A DNA stretch of 32,198 nt. Origin: Streptomyces albidus (ex Kaewkla and Franco 2022) (lineage in GTDB: Bacteria > Actinomycetota > Actinomycetes > Streptomycetales > Streptomycetaceae). Made by a program: the position numbers and the translations under genes. Shown piece after piece: positions 15,572 to 23,823 of this stretch; the stretch's first letter is position 1, and each line of letters begins with the position of its first letter. The stretch lies in the NCBI RefSeq assembly GCF_013870515.1, contig NZ_JACBXA010000045.1:1-32198 (forward strand). The letters run 5' to 3'. Under the pieces are notes generated by a model. That model did not search any database. It worked only from the letters and a program-made list of their open reading frames with translations, and was not told where the DNA came from.

Positions 15572-16803
15572 ACGGACGTCTCCAGCTCGGTCTCGATCTT
15601 CTCGATGAGGCGCTTCTCCAGGTCCGGCAGACCGATCTGCTGGACCAGTTCGGCGAAGAAGCCCCGCACGACGAGCCGCCGCGCCTCCTGCTCGGGGATG
15701 CCCCGGGCCTGGAGGTAGAACAGCTGCTCGTCGTCGAACCGGCCGGTGGCCGAGGCGTGCCCGGCCCCGACGATCTCGCCGGTCTCGATCTCGAGGTTGG
15801 GCACCGAGTCGACCCGCGCACCGTCGGTCAGCACGAGGTTGCGGTTCAGCTCGTAGGTGTCGGTGCCGGTGGCCTCGGCCCGGATCAGCACGTCGCCGAT
15901 CCACACGGCGTGTGCCGCCTCGCCCTGCAGCGCGCCCTTGTAGACCACGTTGCTGCGGCAGTTGGGCTTGTCGTGGTCGACGAAGAGACGGTGCTCCTGG
16001 TGCTGGCCGTTGTCCGTGAAGAAGAGGCCGTAGAACTCGGCCTCGCCGCCGGGGCCCGCGTATTGCACGCGCGGGTGCAGACGGACCAGGTCACCGCCGA
16101 AGGTGACGACGACCGACTTGAACGTGGCGTCCCTGCCGACCAGGGCGTTGTGCTGGGAGCAGTGGACGGCGGTGTCGTCCCAGTCCTGGATGGAGACGAC
16201 GGTCAGTTTCGCGCCGTCGCCGAGGACGAACTCGACGTTGGCGGCGCGTACGGCATCGCCGGTGTGGTCGATGACGATGACGGCCTCGGCGAAGTCCTTG
16301 ACCTCGAAGACGGTGTGGCCGTAGCTGACGCCGCCCTCACCGTGCAGGGAGACCCGCACCGGCTCCTTGAGCACGGCCTCCTTCGGCACGGTGACGACCG
16401 AGGCCTTCTCGAAGGAGGAGAACGCCTGCGCGGCGACCCGGTCGACCGGCTTTCCGGCACGGCCGACACGGGAGTCGCCACGTCCGACGGTCTCGACCGT
16501 CACGCCCTCGGGCGCGTCGACCTCGACCTTGAGCGAACCCGACGCCTCGGCCGTGCCGTCGTGCAGTCCCCTGAGCCGCTCGATCGGAGTGAAGCGCCAC
16601 TCCTCTTCCCGGCCGTGCGGCACGGGGAAGTCCGCCACGTCGAAGGAGGGCGGTGCACTCATCCGGGTGGCGACGGTGGACTCGGCAGTCACCGCTGGGG
16701 GTCCCGCCGGACGGAGTTCGGGGGACGATCCGGTGGTGTTCGAACCGACCGGTGTGGGTCCCCCCTGGACCACGTCCTTGGGGGAGTTCTGAGCCTCAGC
16801 CAT
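15568..16803 (-). CDS. sufD: Fe-S assembly scaffold protein SufD
   Basis: A 411-residue SufD, partner of SufB and SufC in the scaffold. The N-terminal domain has FPVPHGREEEWRFTPIERLRGL. The right-handed beta-helix core follows, with EHRLFVDHDKPNCRSNVVYKGAL and the conserved His. The C-terminal helical domain (DDEQLFYLQARGIPEQEARRLVVRGFF) binds SufC. Start ATG 16803 is preferred by family alignment, although the upstream frame stays open to a TTG at 16872. A low-complexity stretch (about residues 6-40) precedes the conserved MSAPPSFDVADF. The sufB-sufD gap is 108 nt, the largest in the operon. Confidence 0.94.
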   Translation of the reverse strand: MAEAQNSPKDVVQGGPTPVGSNTTGSSPELRPAGPPAVTAESTVATRMSAPPSFDVADFPVPHGREEEWRFTPIERLRGLHDGTAEASGSLKVEVDAPEGVTVETVGRGDSRVGRAGKPVDRVAAQAFSSFEKASVVTVPKEAVLKEPVRVSLHGEGGVSYGHTVFEVKDFAEAVIVIDHTGDAVRAANVEFVLGDGAKLTVVSIQDWDDTAVHCSQHNALVGRDATFKSVVVTFGGDLVRLHPRVQYAGPGGEAEFYGLFFTDNGQHQEHRLFVDHDKPNCRSNVVYKGALQGEAAHAVWIGDVLIRAEATGTDTYELNRNLVLTDGARVDSVPNLEIETGEIVGAGHASATGRFDDEQLFYLQARGIPEQEARRLVVRGFFAELVQQIGLPDLEKRLIEKIETELETSV

Positions 16804-16911
16804 GGCGCTCGTACTGCTCACTCTCTGGAATCGAAAGCCTCGAAGGAACTCGGAGGAGGCTGCCTGGGTCAAGTCACTTGCTGTGCGGCTGCCTGACGCA
16901 CGGTACTGGCG

Positions 16912-18333
16912 TCAGCCGACCGCACCCTCCATCTGCAGCTCGATGAGCCTGTTGAGCTCCAGCGCGTACTCCATCGGGAGCTCCTTCGCGATGGGCTCGA
17001 CGAAGCCGCGGACGATCATCGCCATCGCCTCGTCCTCGGACAGACCACGGCTCATCAGGTAGAAGAGCTGGTCGTCGCTGACCTTGGAGACGGTCGCCTC
17101 GTGGCCCATCGTGACGTCGTCCTCGCGGACGTCGACGTACGGATAGGTGTCCGAACGGGAGATCGTGTCCACGAGCAGCGCGTCGCACAGCACGTTGGAC
17201 TTGGAGCCCTCGGCGCCCTCGGCGATCTCGATCAGACCGCGGTAGGAAGTGCGGCCGCCGCCGCGTGCCACCGACTTGGAGACGATGTTGGAGGACGTGC
17301 GCGGCGCCATGTGGACCATCTTCGCGCCGGCGTCCTGGTGCTGGCCCTCGCCCGCGAAGGCGACCGAAAGGGTCTCGCCCTTGGCGTGCTCGCCCATCAG
17401 GTAGATGGCCGGGTACTTCATGGTGACCTTCGAGCCGAGGTTGCCGTCGACCCACTCCATGGTCGCGCCTTCGTAGGCCACGGCACGCTTGGTGACCAGG
17501 TTGTAGACGTTGTTCGACCAGTTCTGGATCGTCGTGTAGCGGCAACGGCCGCCCTTCTTCACGATGATCTCCACCACGGCGGAGTGCAGGGAGTCCGAGT
17601 CGTAGATCGGAGCCGTGCAGCCCTCGACGTAGTGCACGTAGGCGTTCTCGTCGACGATGATCAGCGTCCGCTCGAACTGGCCCATGTTCTCGGTGTTGAT
17701 CCGGAAGTAGGCCTGGAGCGGGATGTCGACGTGCACGCCCGGCGGCACGTAGATGAAGGAACCGCCGGACCACACCGCGGTGTTGAGCGCGGCGAACTTG
17801 TTGTCCCCGGGCGGGATGACGGTGCCGAAGTGCTCCCGGAAGACCTCCGGGTGCTCGCGCAGCGCCGTGTCGGTGTCCAGGAAGAGGACACCCTGCTCCT
17901 CCAGGTCCTCACGGATCTGGTGGTAGACGACCTCGGACTCGTACTGCGCGGCGACACCGGCGACCAGGCGCTGCTTCTCCGCCTCCGGGATGCCGAGCTT
18001 GTCGTAGGTGTTCTTGATGTCCTCGGGCAGGTCGTCCCAGGTCTGGGCCTGCTTCTCCGTGGAACGGACGAAGTACTTGATGTTGTCGAAGTCGATGCCC
18101 GAGAGGTCCGAGCCCCAGTTCGGCATGGGCTTCTTCTCGAAGAGCTTGTGGCCCTTCAGGCGGAGCTTGAGCATCCACTCCGGCTCGTTCTTCTTCCCCG
18201 AGATGTCGCGGACGACCTCGTCGGAGAGGCCACGCTTCGCCGTGGCACCGGCCGTGTCGGAGTCGGCCCAGCCGTACTCGTACTTGCCCAGTCCATCGAG
18301 CTCCGGGTGAGCAGTCTCCGTAGGAGAGGTCAT
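16912..18333 (-). CDS. sufB: Fe-S assembly scaffold protein SufB
   Basis: A 473-residue SufB, the scaffold subunit on which the cluster is built. Conserved blocks are all present: [59 protein letters not shown], the cluster-region Cys in [10 protein letters not shown] and [13 protein letters not shown], and the C-terminal [25 protein letters not shown] shared with SufD. No intein or insertion is seen, unlike the mycobacterial SufB that carries an intein. Start ATG 18333 has GGAGG 8 nt upstream and overlaps the sufR stop by 4 nt (ATGA). Confidence 0.97.
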   Translation of the reverse strand: MTSPTETAHPELDGLGKYEYGWADSDTAGATAKRGLSDEVVRDISGKKNEPEWMLKLRLKGHKLFEKKPMPNWGSDLSGIDFDNIKYFVRSTEKQAQTWDDLPEDIKNTYDKLGIPEAEKQRLVAGVAAQYESEVVYHQIREDLEEQGVLFLDTDTALREHPEVFREHFGTVIPPGDNKFAALNTAVWSGGSFIYVPPGVHVDIPLQAYFRINTENMGQFERTLIIVDENAYVHYVEGCTAPIYDSDSLHSAVVEIIVKKGGRCRYTTIQNWSNNVYNLVTKRAVAYEGATMEWVDGNLGSKVTMKYPAIYLMGEHAKGETLSVAFAGEGQHQDAGAKMVHMAPRTSSNIVSKSVARGGGRTSYRGLIEIAEGAEGSKSNVLCDALLVDTISRSDTYPYVDVREDDVTMGHEATVSKVSDDQLFYLMSRGLSEDEAMAMIVRGFVEPIAKELPMEYALELNRLIELQMEGAVG

Positions 18334-19337
18334 GCGGGGTTCCTCCCGGCGGTGTTCGCAGGTGCTGTGGTGGCGTTGCTGGTCTTGCTGGTTCTACTCG
18401 AATTGCTGGTCTTGCTGGTCTTACTGCCGGAGTCCGGACTGCCGGCCGGCGGTGGGGACCCGCTTCTGGGGCTCCCCACGGAAGGTATTCCGGGCTTCCC
18501 CGGAGAAGGCCCCTGGGGGCTCCGCGCCGGAGGCCCTTGGGGTCTCCCCGCCGAAGGCCCTTGGGGCCTCCCCGCCGAAGGCAGGGGAAGTGTCTGCGGG
18601 ACGAAGGTCGTGCACACCCCGTCACCATGGGCGATCGTCGCCAGTCGCTGGACATGGGTGCCGAGGAGACGGGAGAAGACCTCTGTCTCCGCCTCGCACA
18701 GCTGCGGGAACTGCTCGGCGGTGTGAGCCACCGGGCAGTGGTGCTGGCAGAGCTGCTCTCCGGAGGAGGCGGGCGCGCTGCGCGCAGTGGCAGCGTACCC
18801 GTCCTGAGAGAGGGCCTCGGCCAGTGCCCTGGTGCGCTCCTCGGGCGGGACGCCCTCCAGCGCACGCCGGTACTGCTCGGCCTGCTCTGCCACGCGGGCG
18901 CGGGCGAAGTCCGCGACGGCGGCCTCCCCGCGCTCGCCTCCGCCGGCGCTCTGCGCGATCCAGCGCAGGGCGTCCGCGGCGAGTTTGTCGTAGTCCTGGT
19001 CGAAGGCGTCCCGGCCGGAGTCCGTGAGAGCGAAAACCTTGGCGGGGCGGCCCCTGCCGCGTGAGCCGTAGACCCGCTTCTCGCGGGGCTCCACGACTCC
19101 CTCACCCACGAGCGAATCGAGGTGACGGCGGACCGCCGCCTGGGTGAGCTCCAGGCGCAGCGCAAGCTCGGCAGCAGTGGAAGGCCCGTGATCGAGGATG
19201 GATCGCGCCACCCTGTTCCGCGTGCCGTGCTGCTCGTCCTGGGCGCCCGTGGCCCCGGCCGCTGCAGGCGCAGACGAAGCGCCGACGGCCGGTGCGGCCG
19301 CCGTTCGCGTCTCATGCCCTTCAGCCGTTTTTTTCAC
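18330..19337 (-). CDS. sufR: SufR, Fe-S-cluster-sensing repressor of the suf operon
   Basis: A 335-residue ArsR-like winged-helix regulator. The DNA-binding domain spans about 38-100 ([20 protein letters not shown], then [14 protein letters not shown] and the wing [16 protein letters not shown]). Candidate cluster ligands are Cys197 and Cys201 (CQHHC) and Cys214, with Cys242 nearby. Known for SufR: the holo form represses suf and loss of the cluster derepresses it. Start GTG 19337 sits in a CAAC-N6-GTTG palindrome. The frame is open to TTG 19373, but no Shine-Dalgarno supports that. Oddity: residues about 250-335 are a Pro/Gly/Ser/Thr-rich tail with PSAGRPQG repeats, longer than the usual 240-residue core. 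It is the first gene of the operon and overlaps sufB by 4 nt. Confidence 0.94.
   Translation of the reverse strand: MKKTAEGHETRTAAAPAVGASSAPAAAGATGAQDEQHGTRNRVARSILDHGPSTAAELALRLELTQAAVRRHLDSLVGEGVVEPREKRVYGSRGRGRPAKVFALTDSGRDAFDQDYDKLAADALRWIAQSAGGGERGEAAVADFARARVAEQAEQYRRALEGVPPEERTRALAEALSQDGYAATARSAPASSGEQLCQHHCPVAHTAEQFPQLCEAETEVFSRLLGTHVQRLATIAHGDGVCTTFVPQTLPLPSAGRPQGPSAGRPQGPPARSPQGPSPGKPGIPSVGSPRSGSPPPAGSPDSGSKTSKTSNSSRTSKTSNATTAPANTAGRNPA
18508..18579. repeat. Three 24-bp tandem repeats within sufR
   Basis: Units 18508-18531, 18532-18555 and 18556-18579 begin GGCCC(C/T)TGGGG and end GCCG(G/A)A. On the minus strand they encode the repeats [16 protein letters not shown] and PPARSPQG in the SufR tail. 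Copy number may vary between strains by slippage. Confidence 0.8.
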
Positions 19338-19350
19338 AACGCCATTGTTG
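19337..19350. promoter_or_regulatory. SufR operator CAAC-N6-GTTG
   Basis: CAACGCCATTGTTG is CAAC, six bases, GTTG. This is the inverted repeat established for cyanobacterial SufR and, as I recall, for Streptomyces avermitilis SufR. It overlaps the GTG start codon of sufR and the likely -10 box, fitting autorepression of the whole operon. Confidence 0.8.
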
Positions 19351-19373
19351 CGTAATTCTTCGGCGCGCGGCAA
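19344..19373 (-). promoter_or_regulatory. Candidate sufR/suf operon promoter, probably leaderless
   Basis: On the minus strand TTGCCG (19373-19368), 18 nt, AACAAT (19349-19344), then 6 nt to the GTG start. The -10 is weak but its position is right for transcription starting at the start codon. Confidence 0.45.
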
Positions 19374-19409
19374 CCCACGTTCTGACCTGCCGGGATGGAC
19401 TGTGTCACG

Positions 19410-19425
19410 TTAGGGGAGCCTTACC
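19410..19425. promoter_or_regulatory. Iron-box-like sequence (DtxR/IdeR/DmdR type)
   Basis: TTAGGGGAGCCTTACC matches the DtxR-family iron-box consensus TTAGGTTAGCCTAACCTAA at 13 of its first 16 positions, then diverges. It lies in the divergent region, 73 nt upstream of sufR and 131 nt upstream of the ABC transporter start. Confidence 0.3.
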
Positions 19426-19542
19426 AGCCGCCCTCGCTCCCGCCCCTCGCGGACCTGCCACCGCGCCGTCTCCGCCGCATGAGCCGGGCACACGGCCCGG
19501 CCTGATCCTCAACCCCGGCCACCGGAGGCAGTTGGCGCTCCC

Positions 19543-19548
19543 TAGACT
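19543..19548 (+). promoter_or_regulatory. -10 box of a leaderless promoter for the ABC transporter
   Basis: TAGACT, a consensus Streptomyces vegetative -10 hexamer, is followed by 7 nt and ATG 19556. No Shine-Dalgarno sequence is present and no clear -35 is seen. Confidence 0.6.
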
Positions 19549-19555
19549 CCCCCGT

Positions 19556-20482
19556 ATGGGAAGCGGAGGGGCGCTCGAGGTCTCGGGGCTGGTGAAGCGG
19601 TACGGAAGCAGGACTGCGGTGGACGGCCTCGACCTGTCCGTCCCGCAGGGCACCGTCACCGCCGTGCTGGGCCCCAACGGTGCGGGAAAGACGACCACGG
19701 TCGAGACCTGCGAGGGCTACCGCAGACCTGACGCCGGCACCGTGCGCGTGCTCGGCCTCGACCCCGTCTCACAGGCGGCTCTCCTGCGCCCCCGCATCGG
19801 CGTCATGCTGCAGAGCGGCGGCGTGTACCCGGGAGCACGGGCGGAAGAGATGCTGCGCCACATGGCCGCCCTGCACGCACAGCCTCTGGACGTGGACTCG
19901 CTCTCGGAGGCCCTCGGGCTCGACAGCTGCGGTCGCACGCCGTACCGGCGGCTCTCCGGCGGACAGCAGCAGCGCCTCGCTCTGGCGATGGCCATGGTCG
20001 GCCGCCCGGAACTCGTCTTCCTCGACGAGCCCAGCGCCGGCCTGGACCCGCAGGGGCGCCGCGCCACCTGGGACCTCGTACGGGAGCTCCGCGGCGACGG
20101 CGTCACCGTCGTACTGACCACGCACCACATGGACGAGGCGGAGGAGCTGGCCGACGACGTCGTCATCATCGACGGCGGCCGGGTCGTCGCGCAGGGCAGC
20201 CCCGAGCGGCTGTGCCGCGGTGGAGCCGAGAACTCCCTGCGCTTCACCGGACGGCCCGGGCTCGACCTGGCCTCGCTGCTCAAAGCACTCCCCGACAACA
20301 CGGCCGCCGCCGAACTCGTCCCCGGCGGCTATCGCGTCACCGGCACGGTCGATCCCCAGATGCTGGCCACCGTCACCTCCTGGTGCGCGCAGAACGGCGT
20401 GATGCCGGACCGCATCTCGGTCGAACGCCGCACGCTGGAGGACGTCTTCCTGGAACTCACCGGCAAGGAGCTTCGGTCGTGA
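19556..20482 (+). CDS. ABC transporter ATP-binding protein (DrrA/ABC-2 exporter type)
   Basis: A 308-residue ATPase of an ABC-2 type exporter. Motifs: Walker A GPNGAGKTTTVE, signature RLSGGQQQRLALAMAMVG, Walker B LVFLDEPSAGLDPQG and switch His in VVLTTHHMDEAEE. The C-terminal extension after about 225, ending ERRTLEDVFLELTGKEL, is characteristic of DrrA-like exporters. ATG 19556 lies 7 nt after TAGACT with no Shine-Dalgarno site. It is coupled to the permease by a GTGA overlap. As I recall, Mycobacterium also has ABC genes between suf and the heme A genes, which hints at a respiratory or heme-related role; the substrate is unknown. Confidence 0.93.
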   Translation: MGSGGALEVSGLVKRYGSRTAVDGLDLSVPQGTVTAVLGPNGAGKTTTVETCEGYRRPDAGTVRVLGLDPVSQAALLRPRIGVMLQSGGVYPGARAEEMLRHMAALHAQPLDVDSLSEALGLDSCGRTPYRRLSGGQQQRLALAMAMVGRPELVFLDEPSAGLDPQGRRATWDLVRELRGDGVTVVLTTHHMDEAEELADDVVIIDGGRVVAQGSPERLCRGGAENSLRFTGRPGLDLASLLKALPDNTAAAELVPGGYRVTGTVDPQMLATVTSWCAQNGVMPDRISVERRTLEDVFLELTGKELRS

Positions 20483-21243
20483 GCGTCGGCACCTTCACCC
20501 CCGCACCGGGTGCTGCACCGCTGTGGCGCATGATCCGCGCACAGGCGGCCCTGGAGACCAGGATGCTGCTGCGCCACGGTGAGCAGCTGCTGCTCACCGT
20601 GGTCATCCCGACGCTGCTGCTGATGCTCTTCAGCGCCGTCGACATCGTCGACACCGGCGGCGGCGAGCGCGTGGACTTCCTGGCACCCGGCATCCTCGCC
20701 CTGGCCGTGCTCTCCACCGCCTTCACCGGGCAGGCCATCTCCACCGGCTTCGAGCGCCGCTACGGAGTGCTGAAGCGGCTCGGCGTCTCGCCTCTGCCCC
20801 GGTGGGGTCTGATGGCGGCGAAGACGTGCTCCGTCCTCGTGATCGAGCTGCTGCAGGTGCTGTTGCTGACAGCGGTCGCCCTGATGCTCGGCTGGTCCCC
20901 GCAGGGAAACCCGCTGGCCGTCGCGCTGCTGCTCCTTCTCGGGACCGCGGCGTTCTCCGGCCTCGGGCTGCTGCTCGCCGGGACGGTACGAGCGGAGGCC
21001 ACGCTCGCCGCCGCGAACCTGATCTTCATCCTGCTCCTGGTCGGCGGCGGAGTCATCGTGCCGCTCGAGAAGTTCGGCGCTCTGCAGGACGCGCTGCAAC
21101 TCCTGCCGATCGCGGCCCTGTCCGACGGTCTGCGCGACGTACTGCAGCACGGGGCGGGCGTCCCGTGGGGCGGTGTCGCCGTGCTCGCCGCATGGGCAGT
21201 GGCCGGACTTGCCGCCGCGGCACGCTTCTTCAAGTGGGAGTGA
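20479..21243 (+). CDS. ABC-2 type transporter permease
   Basis: A 254-residue membrane protein with about six helices: LLLTVVIPTLLLMLFSAVDIV, LAPGILALAVLSTAFTGQAI, VLVIELLQVLLLTAVALML, VALLLLLGTAAFSGLGLLLAG, AAANLIFILLLVGGGVIVPL and VAVLAAWAVAGLAAAARFF. The intracellular motif FERRYGVLKRLGVSPLPRW is typical of ABC-2 permeases. Start GTG 20479 overlaps the ATPase stop by 4 nt, so the two form one exporter. The cargo is not readable. Confidence 0.93.
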   Translation: MSVGTFTPAPGAAPLWRMIRAQAALETRMLLRHGEQLLLTVVIPTLLLMLFSAVDIVDTGGGERVDFLAPGILALAVLSTAFTGQAISTGFERRYGVLKRLGVSPLPRWGLMAAKTCSVLVIELLQVLLLTAVALMLGWSPQGNPLAVALLLLLGTAAFSGLGLLLAGTVRAEATLAAANLIFILLLVGGGVIVPLEKFGALQDALQLLPIAALSDGLRDVLQHGAGVPWGGVAVLAAWAVAGLAAAARFFKWE

Positions 21244-21319
21244 AGAGCGCAGAGCGCGGCCGTGACCAGGGGTGACGGAAGCGCCGCCCCCCTCGTGAAA
21301 CCGCGCACAAGCTCCCCCG

Positions 21320-21325
21320 TACGAT
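21320..21325 (+). promoter_or_regulatory. -10 box of a leaderless promoter for ctaA
   Basis: TACGAT is followed by 6 nt and GTG 21332. A TGAAAC 18 nt upstream (21296-21301) may be the -35. There is no Shine-Dalgarno sequence. Confidence 0.5.
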
Positions 21326-21331
21326 GTCCCC

Positions 21332-22366
21332 GTGCCGAATCTGCTCGAACTCGTACGCAACCCCATCGCGTACATCGCAGCGCGCTGGACGCCGACCCCG
21401 CGCACTCTCCGACGGGCCACGCTCGCAGCCCTCGTCATGAGCGTCGTCATCATCGTCACCGGTGGTGCCGTGCGGCTGAGCAGCTCCGGTCTGGGGTGCG
21501 ACACCTGGCCGAAGTGCAGCAGCGACAGCCTGTACGCCACCTCCGAGATGGGCGTGCACGGCGCGATCGAGTTCGGCAACCGCATGCTGACGTACGTGCT
21601 GAGCGCGGCCGTCGGCTGGGCCATCGTCGCGGCACGTTCCGCCGAGCCCCGCCGGCGCGGCCTCAGCAGGCTCGCCTGGTCGCAGTTCTGGCTGGTGATG
21701 GGCAACGCCGTCATCGGCGGCGTCACGGTGCTGACCGGCCTGAACCCGTACAGCGTCGCCGGGCACTTCCTCCTCGCCCTCGGCCTTCTCACCGTCAGCA
21801 CGCTGACGTGGGTGCGCTCCGGTGAGGGCGACACCGAGCCCCGTCCCCTCGTGGGCAAGTCGGTCAAGCAGGTCGTGCAGGTGCTCACCGTCTGCTGTGC
21901 CGCACTCGTCGCCGTGGGCACCGTCGTCACGGGTGCGGGACCGCACGCCGGTGACAGCAGCAAGGTGCCGCGGATGCCGGTCGACTGGAAGACCGTCGCC
22001 CAGGTGCACGCCGACCTCGCCTGGATCGTGGTCGCACTGACGCTCGCGGTGTGGCTCGTGCTGCGGGCGTTCGACGCTCCGGTCGGCCCCCTGCGGCGCA
22101 CGCGCGAACTGATGCTGGTCCTGCTCGCCCAGGGAGTCATCGGTTACGTGCAGTACTTCACCGAACTGCCCGAGGTCCTGGTCGGGGCTCACCTTCTGGG
22201 TGCCGCGATCGTGTGGATCGCCGTGCTGCGGCTGCTGCTGTCCGTGCGCGAACGCGGCCTGCCGCCAGGCCAGGCGGCCTCGGTCCCGGATGACCTTGAC
22301 GTGCGCCTTCCCGCCCCCGCGGTCAGCGTGACGGATCAACCCGCGGTCGCATCCTCCAAGCCGTAG
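21332..22366 (+). CDS. ctaA: Heme A synthase (CtaA/COX15 family)
   Basis: A 344-residue polytopic membrane protein that oxidises the C8 methyl of heme O to give heme A for aa3-type cytochrome oxidase. Two pseudo-symmetric four-helix halves are seen. The N-terminal half has IVTGGAVRLSSSGLGCDTWPKC with the extracytoplasmic Cys pair. Heme-ligand His candidates lie in MGVHGAIEFGNR, VAGHFLLALGL, AQVHADLAWIV and LVGAHLLGAAIVW. Start GTG 21332 is supported by the leaderless promoter. The last about 40 residues are a soluble, Pro/Ala-rich tail. It pairs functionally with ctaB at 24.3-25.3 kb. Confidence 0.94.
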   Translation: MPNLLELVRNPIAYIAARWTPTPRTLRRATLAALVMSVVIIVTGGAVRLSSSGLGCDTWPKCSSDSLYATSEMGVHGAIEFGNRMLTYVLSAAVGWAIVAARSAEPRRRGLSRLAWSQFWLVMGNAVIGGVTVLTGLNPYSVAGHFLLALGLLTVSTLTWVRSGEGDTEPRPLVGKSVKQVVQVLTVCCAALVAVGTVVTGAGPHAGDSSKVPRMPVDWKTVAQVHADLAWIVVALTLAVWLVLRAFDAPVGPLRRTRELMLVLLAQGVIGYVQYFTELPEVLVGAHLLGAAIVWIAVLRLLLSVRERGLPPGQAASVPDDLDVRLPAPAVSVTDQPAVASSKP

Positions 22367-23610
22367 ACCCTGCGGGCCGTGCCTCGGCTGATCTGACGGG
22401 CGATGCGCGCGGCGTCCGCGTCCGTGCAGCCTCCGTCCACAACCCACTGGGCCAGCAGCTTCTGCATCTCCCGTACGAACGTGCGCGCCCGGACCACGTA
22501 CAGCTCGGGCAGTGCCCGTGCGCCGGATGAGAAGAGCAGCTTCCCGAAGGGCGCCTCGGCCAGCGTCTCCGCCGGGCACGGGCCGACGTCCGCGTACACG
22601 TGCGGATGAGCGGCGGCGAGCCGCGCGGCCACGCGGTGGTGCGGACGCTGCGTCAGCAGCACCACGTCGGTGCCAAGTCCGCGCACGGACCGGAGGAATC
22701 CGGCGAGCGGGGCGGGGTCGCCGCACAGCAGTTGTACGGGGCGACGCGTCACGAACGCGCTCCACAGCAGATGCCGCACGAGCACGGGCTCTGCCTGCAC
22801 CGCGCAGCCGTCCTGACCGAGCGGATCGCCTCCGGAAACGCCTGCGGACACAGTGCCCGGACGTTGCCCGGCGCGTGCTCTGAGCCAGCGTTCGGCGGCG
22901 CGCTGCACTTCGTGGAGCCCCGGCGGCTGTTCCTCCCTGAAGCGGGCCACGCAGGTGAAGGCGACAGCCCCGGGTGCAGCGGCATGCAGCGCTTCCGCCG
23001 CATTGCGCACGAACGCCCGTACGGAGCCGGAGGTGTCGGCGACCTGTCCGGCCAGCACTTCGAGTGAGACGCGCTCGCGGACCAAGCCGGCAGCGGCAGC
23101 CGCGAGTTCGACCGCCGAACTCAGACCGTGTACGTCGGAGCACGGCCAGGGCTCACGGGGATCGCCGGACTCGAACAGGAAGCAGCTGATCCCGCTCCCC
23201 CTCAGCAGCGCCCGCCCCGCCGTGTACGCCCCCAACTCGCGCCGACGCGCGAGGTATCGGGCCGGGGAACAGTGCGCTTCGAGACCCAGGAGCGGCGGAC
23301 ACCAGTGCCGCACTGCCAGACCGGTCGGGCCGTCGAAAAAGGAACCGCTGCGGGGCACTCCTCCCCCACCGTGGTCCTCGTCGGTGGCTCCGGTGACTGC
23401 GGAACCCCGTTCGGCCGCGGCGAGGTGCGTCTCGAAGGTGCCGAGCCCGAGATCGGCGTGCAGGATCCCGTAGCTGTGCTGGTCGACGAGCATGTTCAGC
23501 CCGTACCGCAGACCGGCAGGACTCCCGGGCATCCCGCCGGGCCCGGGTGCTCGCGGCCGGAGTACGCCCGGCGAGAGCCCGGGAGCGTTGTGCGGGACGA
23601 CCTCCGCCAT
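22336..23610 (-). CDS. Amidohydrolase-like protein lacking the usual metal ligands
   Basis: A 424-residue protein with the layout of the TIM-barrel amidohydrolase family (COG2159/FluG-like). Recognisable landmarks are the first strand MLVDQHSYGIL, FFDGPTGLAVRHWCPPLLGLEAHC, VRHLLWSAFVTRRPVQL, HVYADVGPC, APFGKLLFSSGARALPELYVV and the final ARRVYGLED. The positions where relatives carry metal or catalytic residues are altered: HxH reads HSY, the Gln-Leu-His segment reads QLLCG, the His-Gly segment reads LLTQRP, and SSDA reads SSGA. Start ATG 23610 follows AAGGGGAGG closely. A highly G/C3-biased in-frame extension runs back to GTG 23694 (28 more residues) and may be real. Its 3' end overlaps ctaA by 31 nt tail to tail. 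Confidence 0.75.
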   Translation of the reverse strand: MAEVVPHNAPGLSPGVLRPRAPGPGGMPGSPAGLRYGLNMLVDQHSYGILHADLGLGTFETHLAAAERGSAVTGATDEDHGGGGVPRSGSFFDGPTGLAVRHWCPPLLGLEAHCSPARYLARRRELGAYTAGRALLRGSGISCFLFESGDPREPWPCSDVHGLSSAVELAAAAAGLVRERVSLEVLAGQVADTSGSVRAFVRNAAEALHAAAPGAVAFTCVARFREEQPPGLHEVQRAAERWLRARAGQRPGTVSAGVSGGDPLGQDGCAVQAEPVLVRHLLWSAFVTRRPVQLLCGDPAPLAGFLRSVRGLGTDVVLLTQRPHHRVAARLAAAHPHVYADVGPCPAETLAEAPFGKLLFSSGARALPELYVVRARTFVREMQKLLAQWVVDGGCTDADAARIARQISRGTARRVYGLEDATAG

Positions 23611-23823
23611 GAGCCTCCCCTTCTCGGGGCCGCTCTCCTCGTACGTGGCGTGGAAGCCGTCGAGGCCGAAGCCGAAGGAGTCCAGGTCGCACACGAAGAG
23701 GAAGGGGCCCGGTGGGACTAACGCCCGTGACGCGATCGGGTGGCGGTCCCGGAGGCTGTGGCATGGGTCTCCCGTCCGGGCAGGCCGTGGCCAGGGGATA
23801 TACCCACCGGTAGCATGCGCGGC
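23611..23823. other. Divergent promoter region between amidohydrolase-like and small-protein genes
   Basis: The first about 85 nt may still be coding (see the possible GTG 23694 start). The rest holds the promoter for the 104-residue protein. TAGCAT (23811-23816) lies 7 nt before ATG 23824, with TGGCCA (23788-23793) as a possible -35 and a 17-nt spacer. Confidence 0.5.

Noticed and set aside
16804..16911. Extension of SufD to TTG 16872 or a small gene in the sufB-sufD gap
   Set aside because: No Shine-Dalgarno sequence and weak codon bias. The family N-terminus fits ATG 16803. The gap holds only a repeated CAGGCAGCC, too little to call a feature.
17101..18726. 541-codon plus-strand frame opposite sufB and sufR
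   Set aside because: Antisense shadow; sufB and sufR are supported by family motifs, overlaps and operator.
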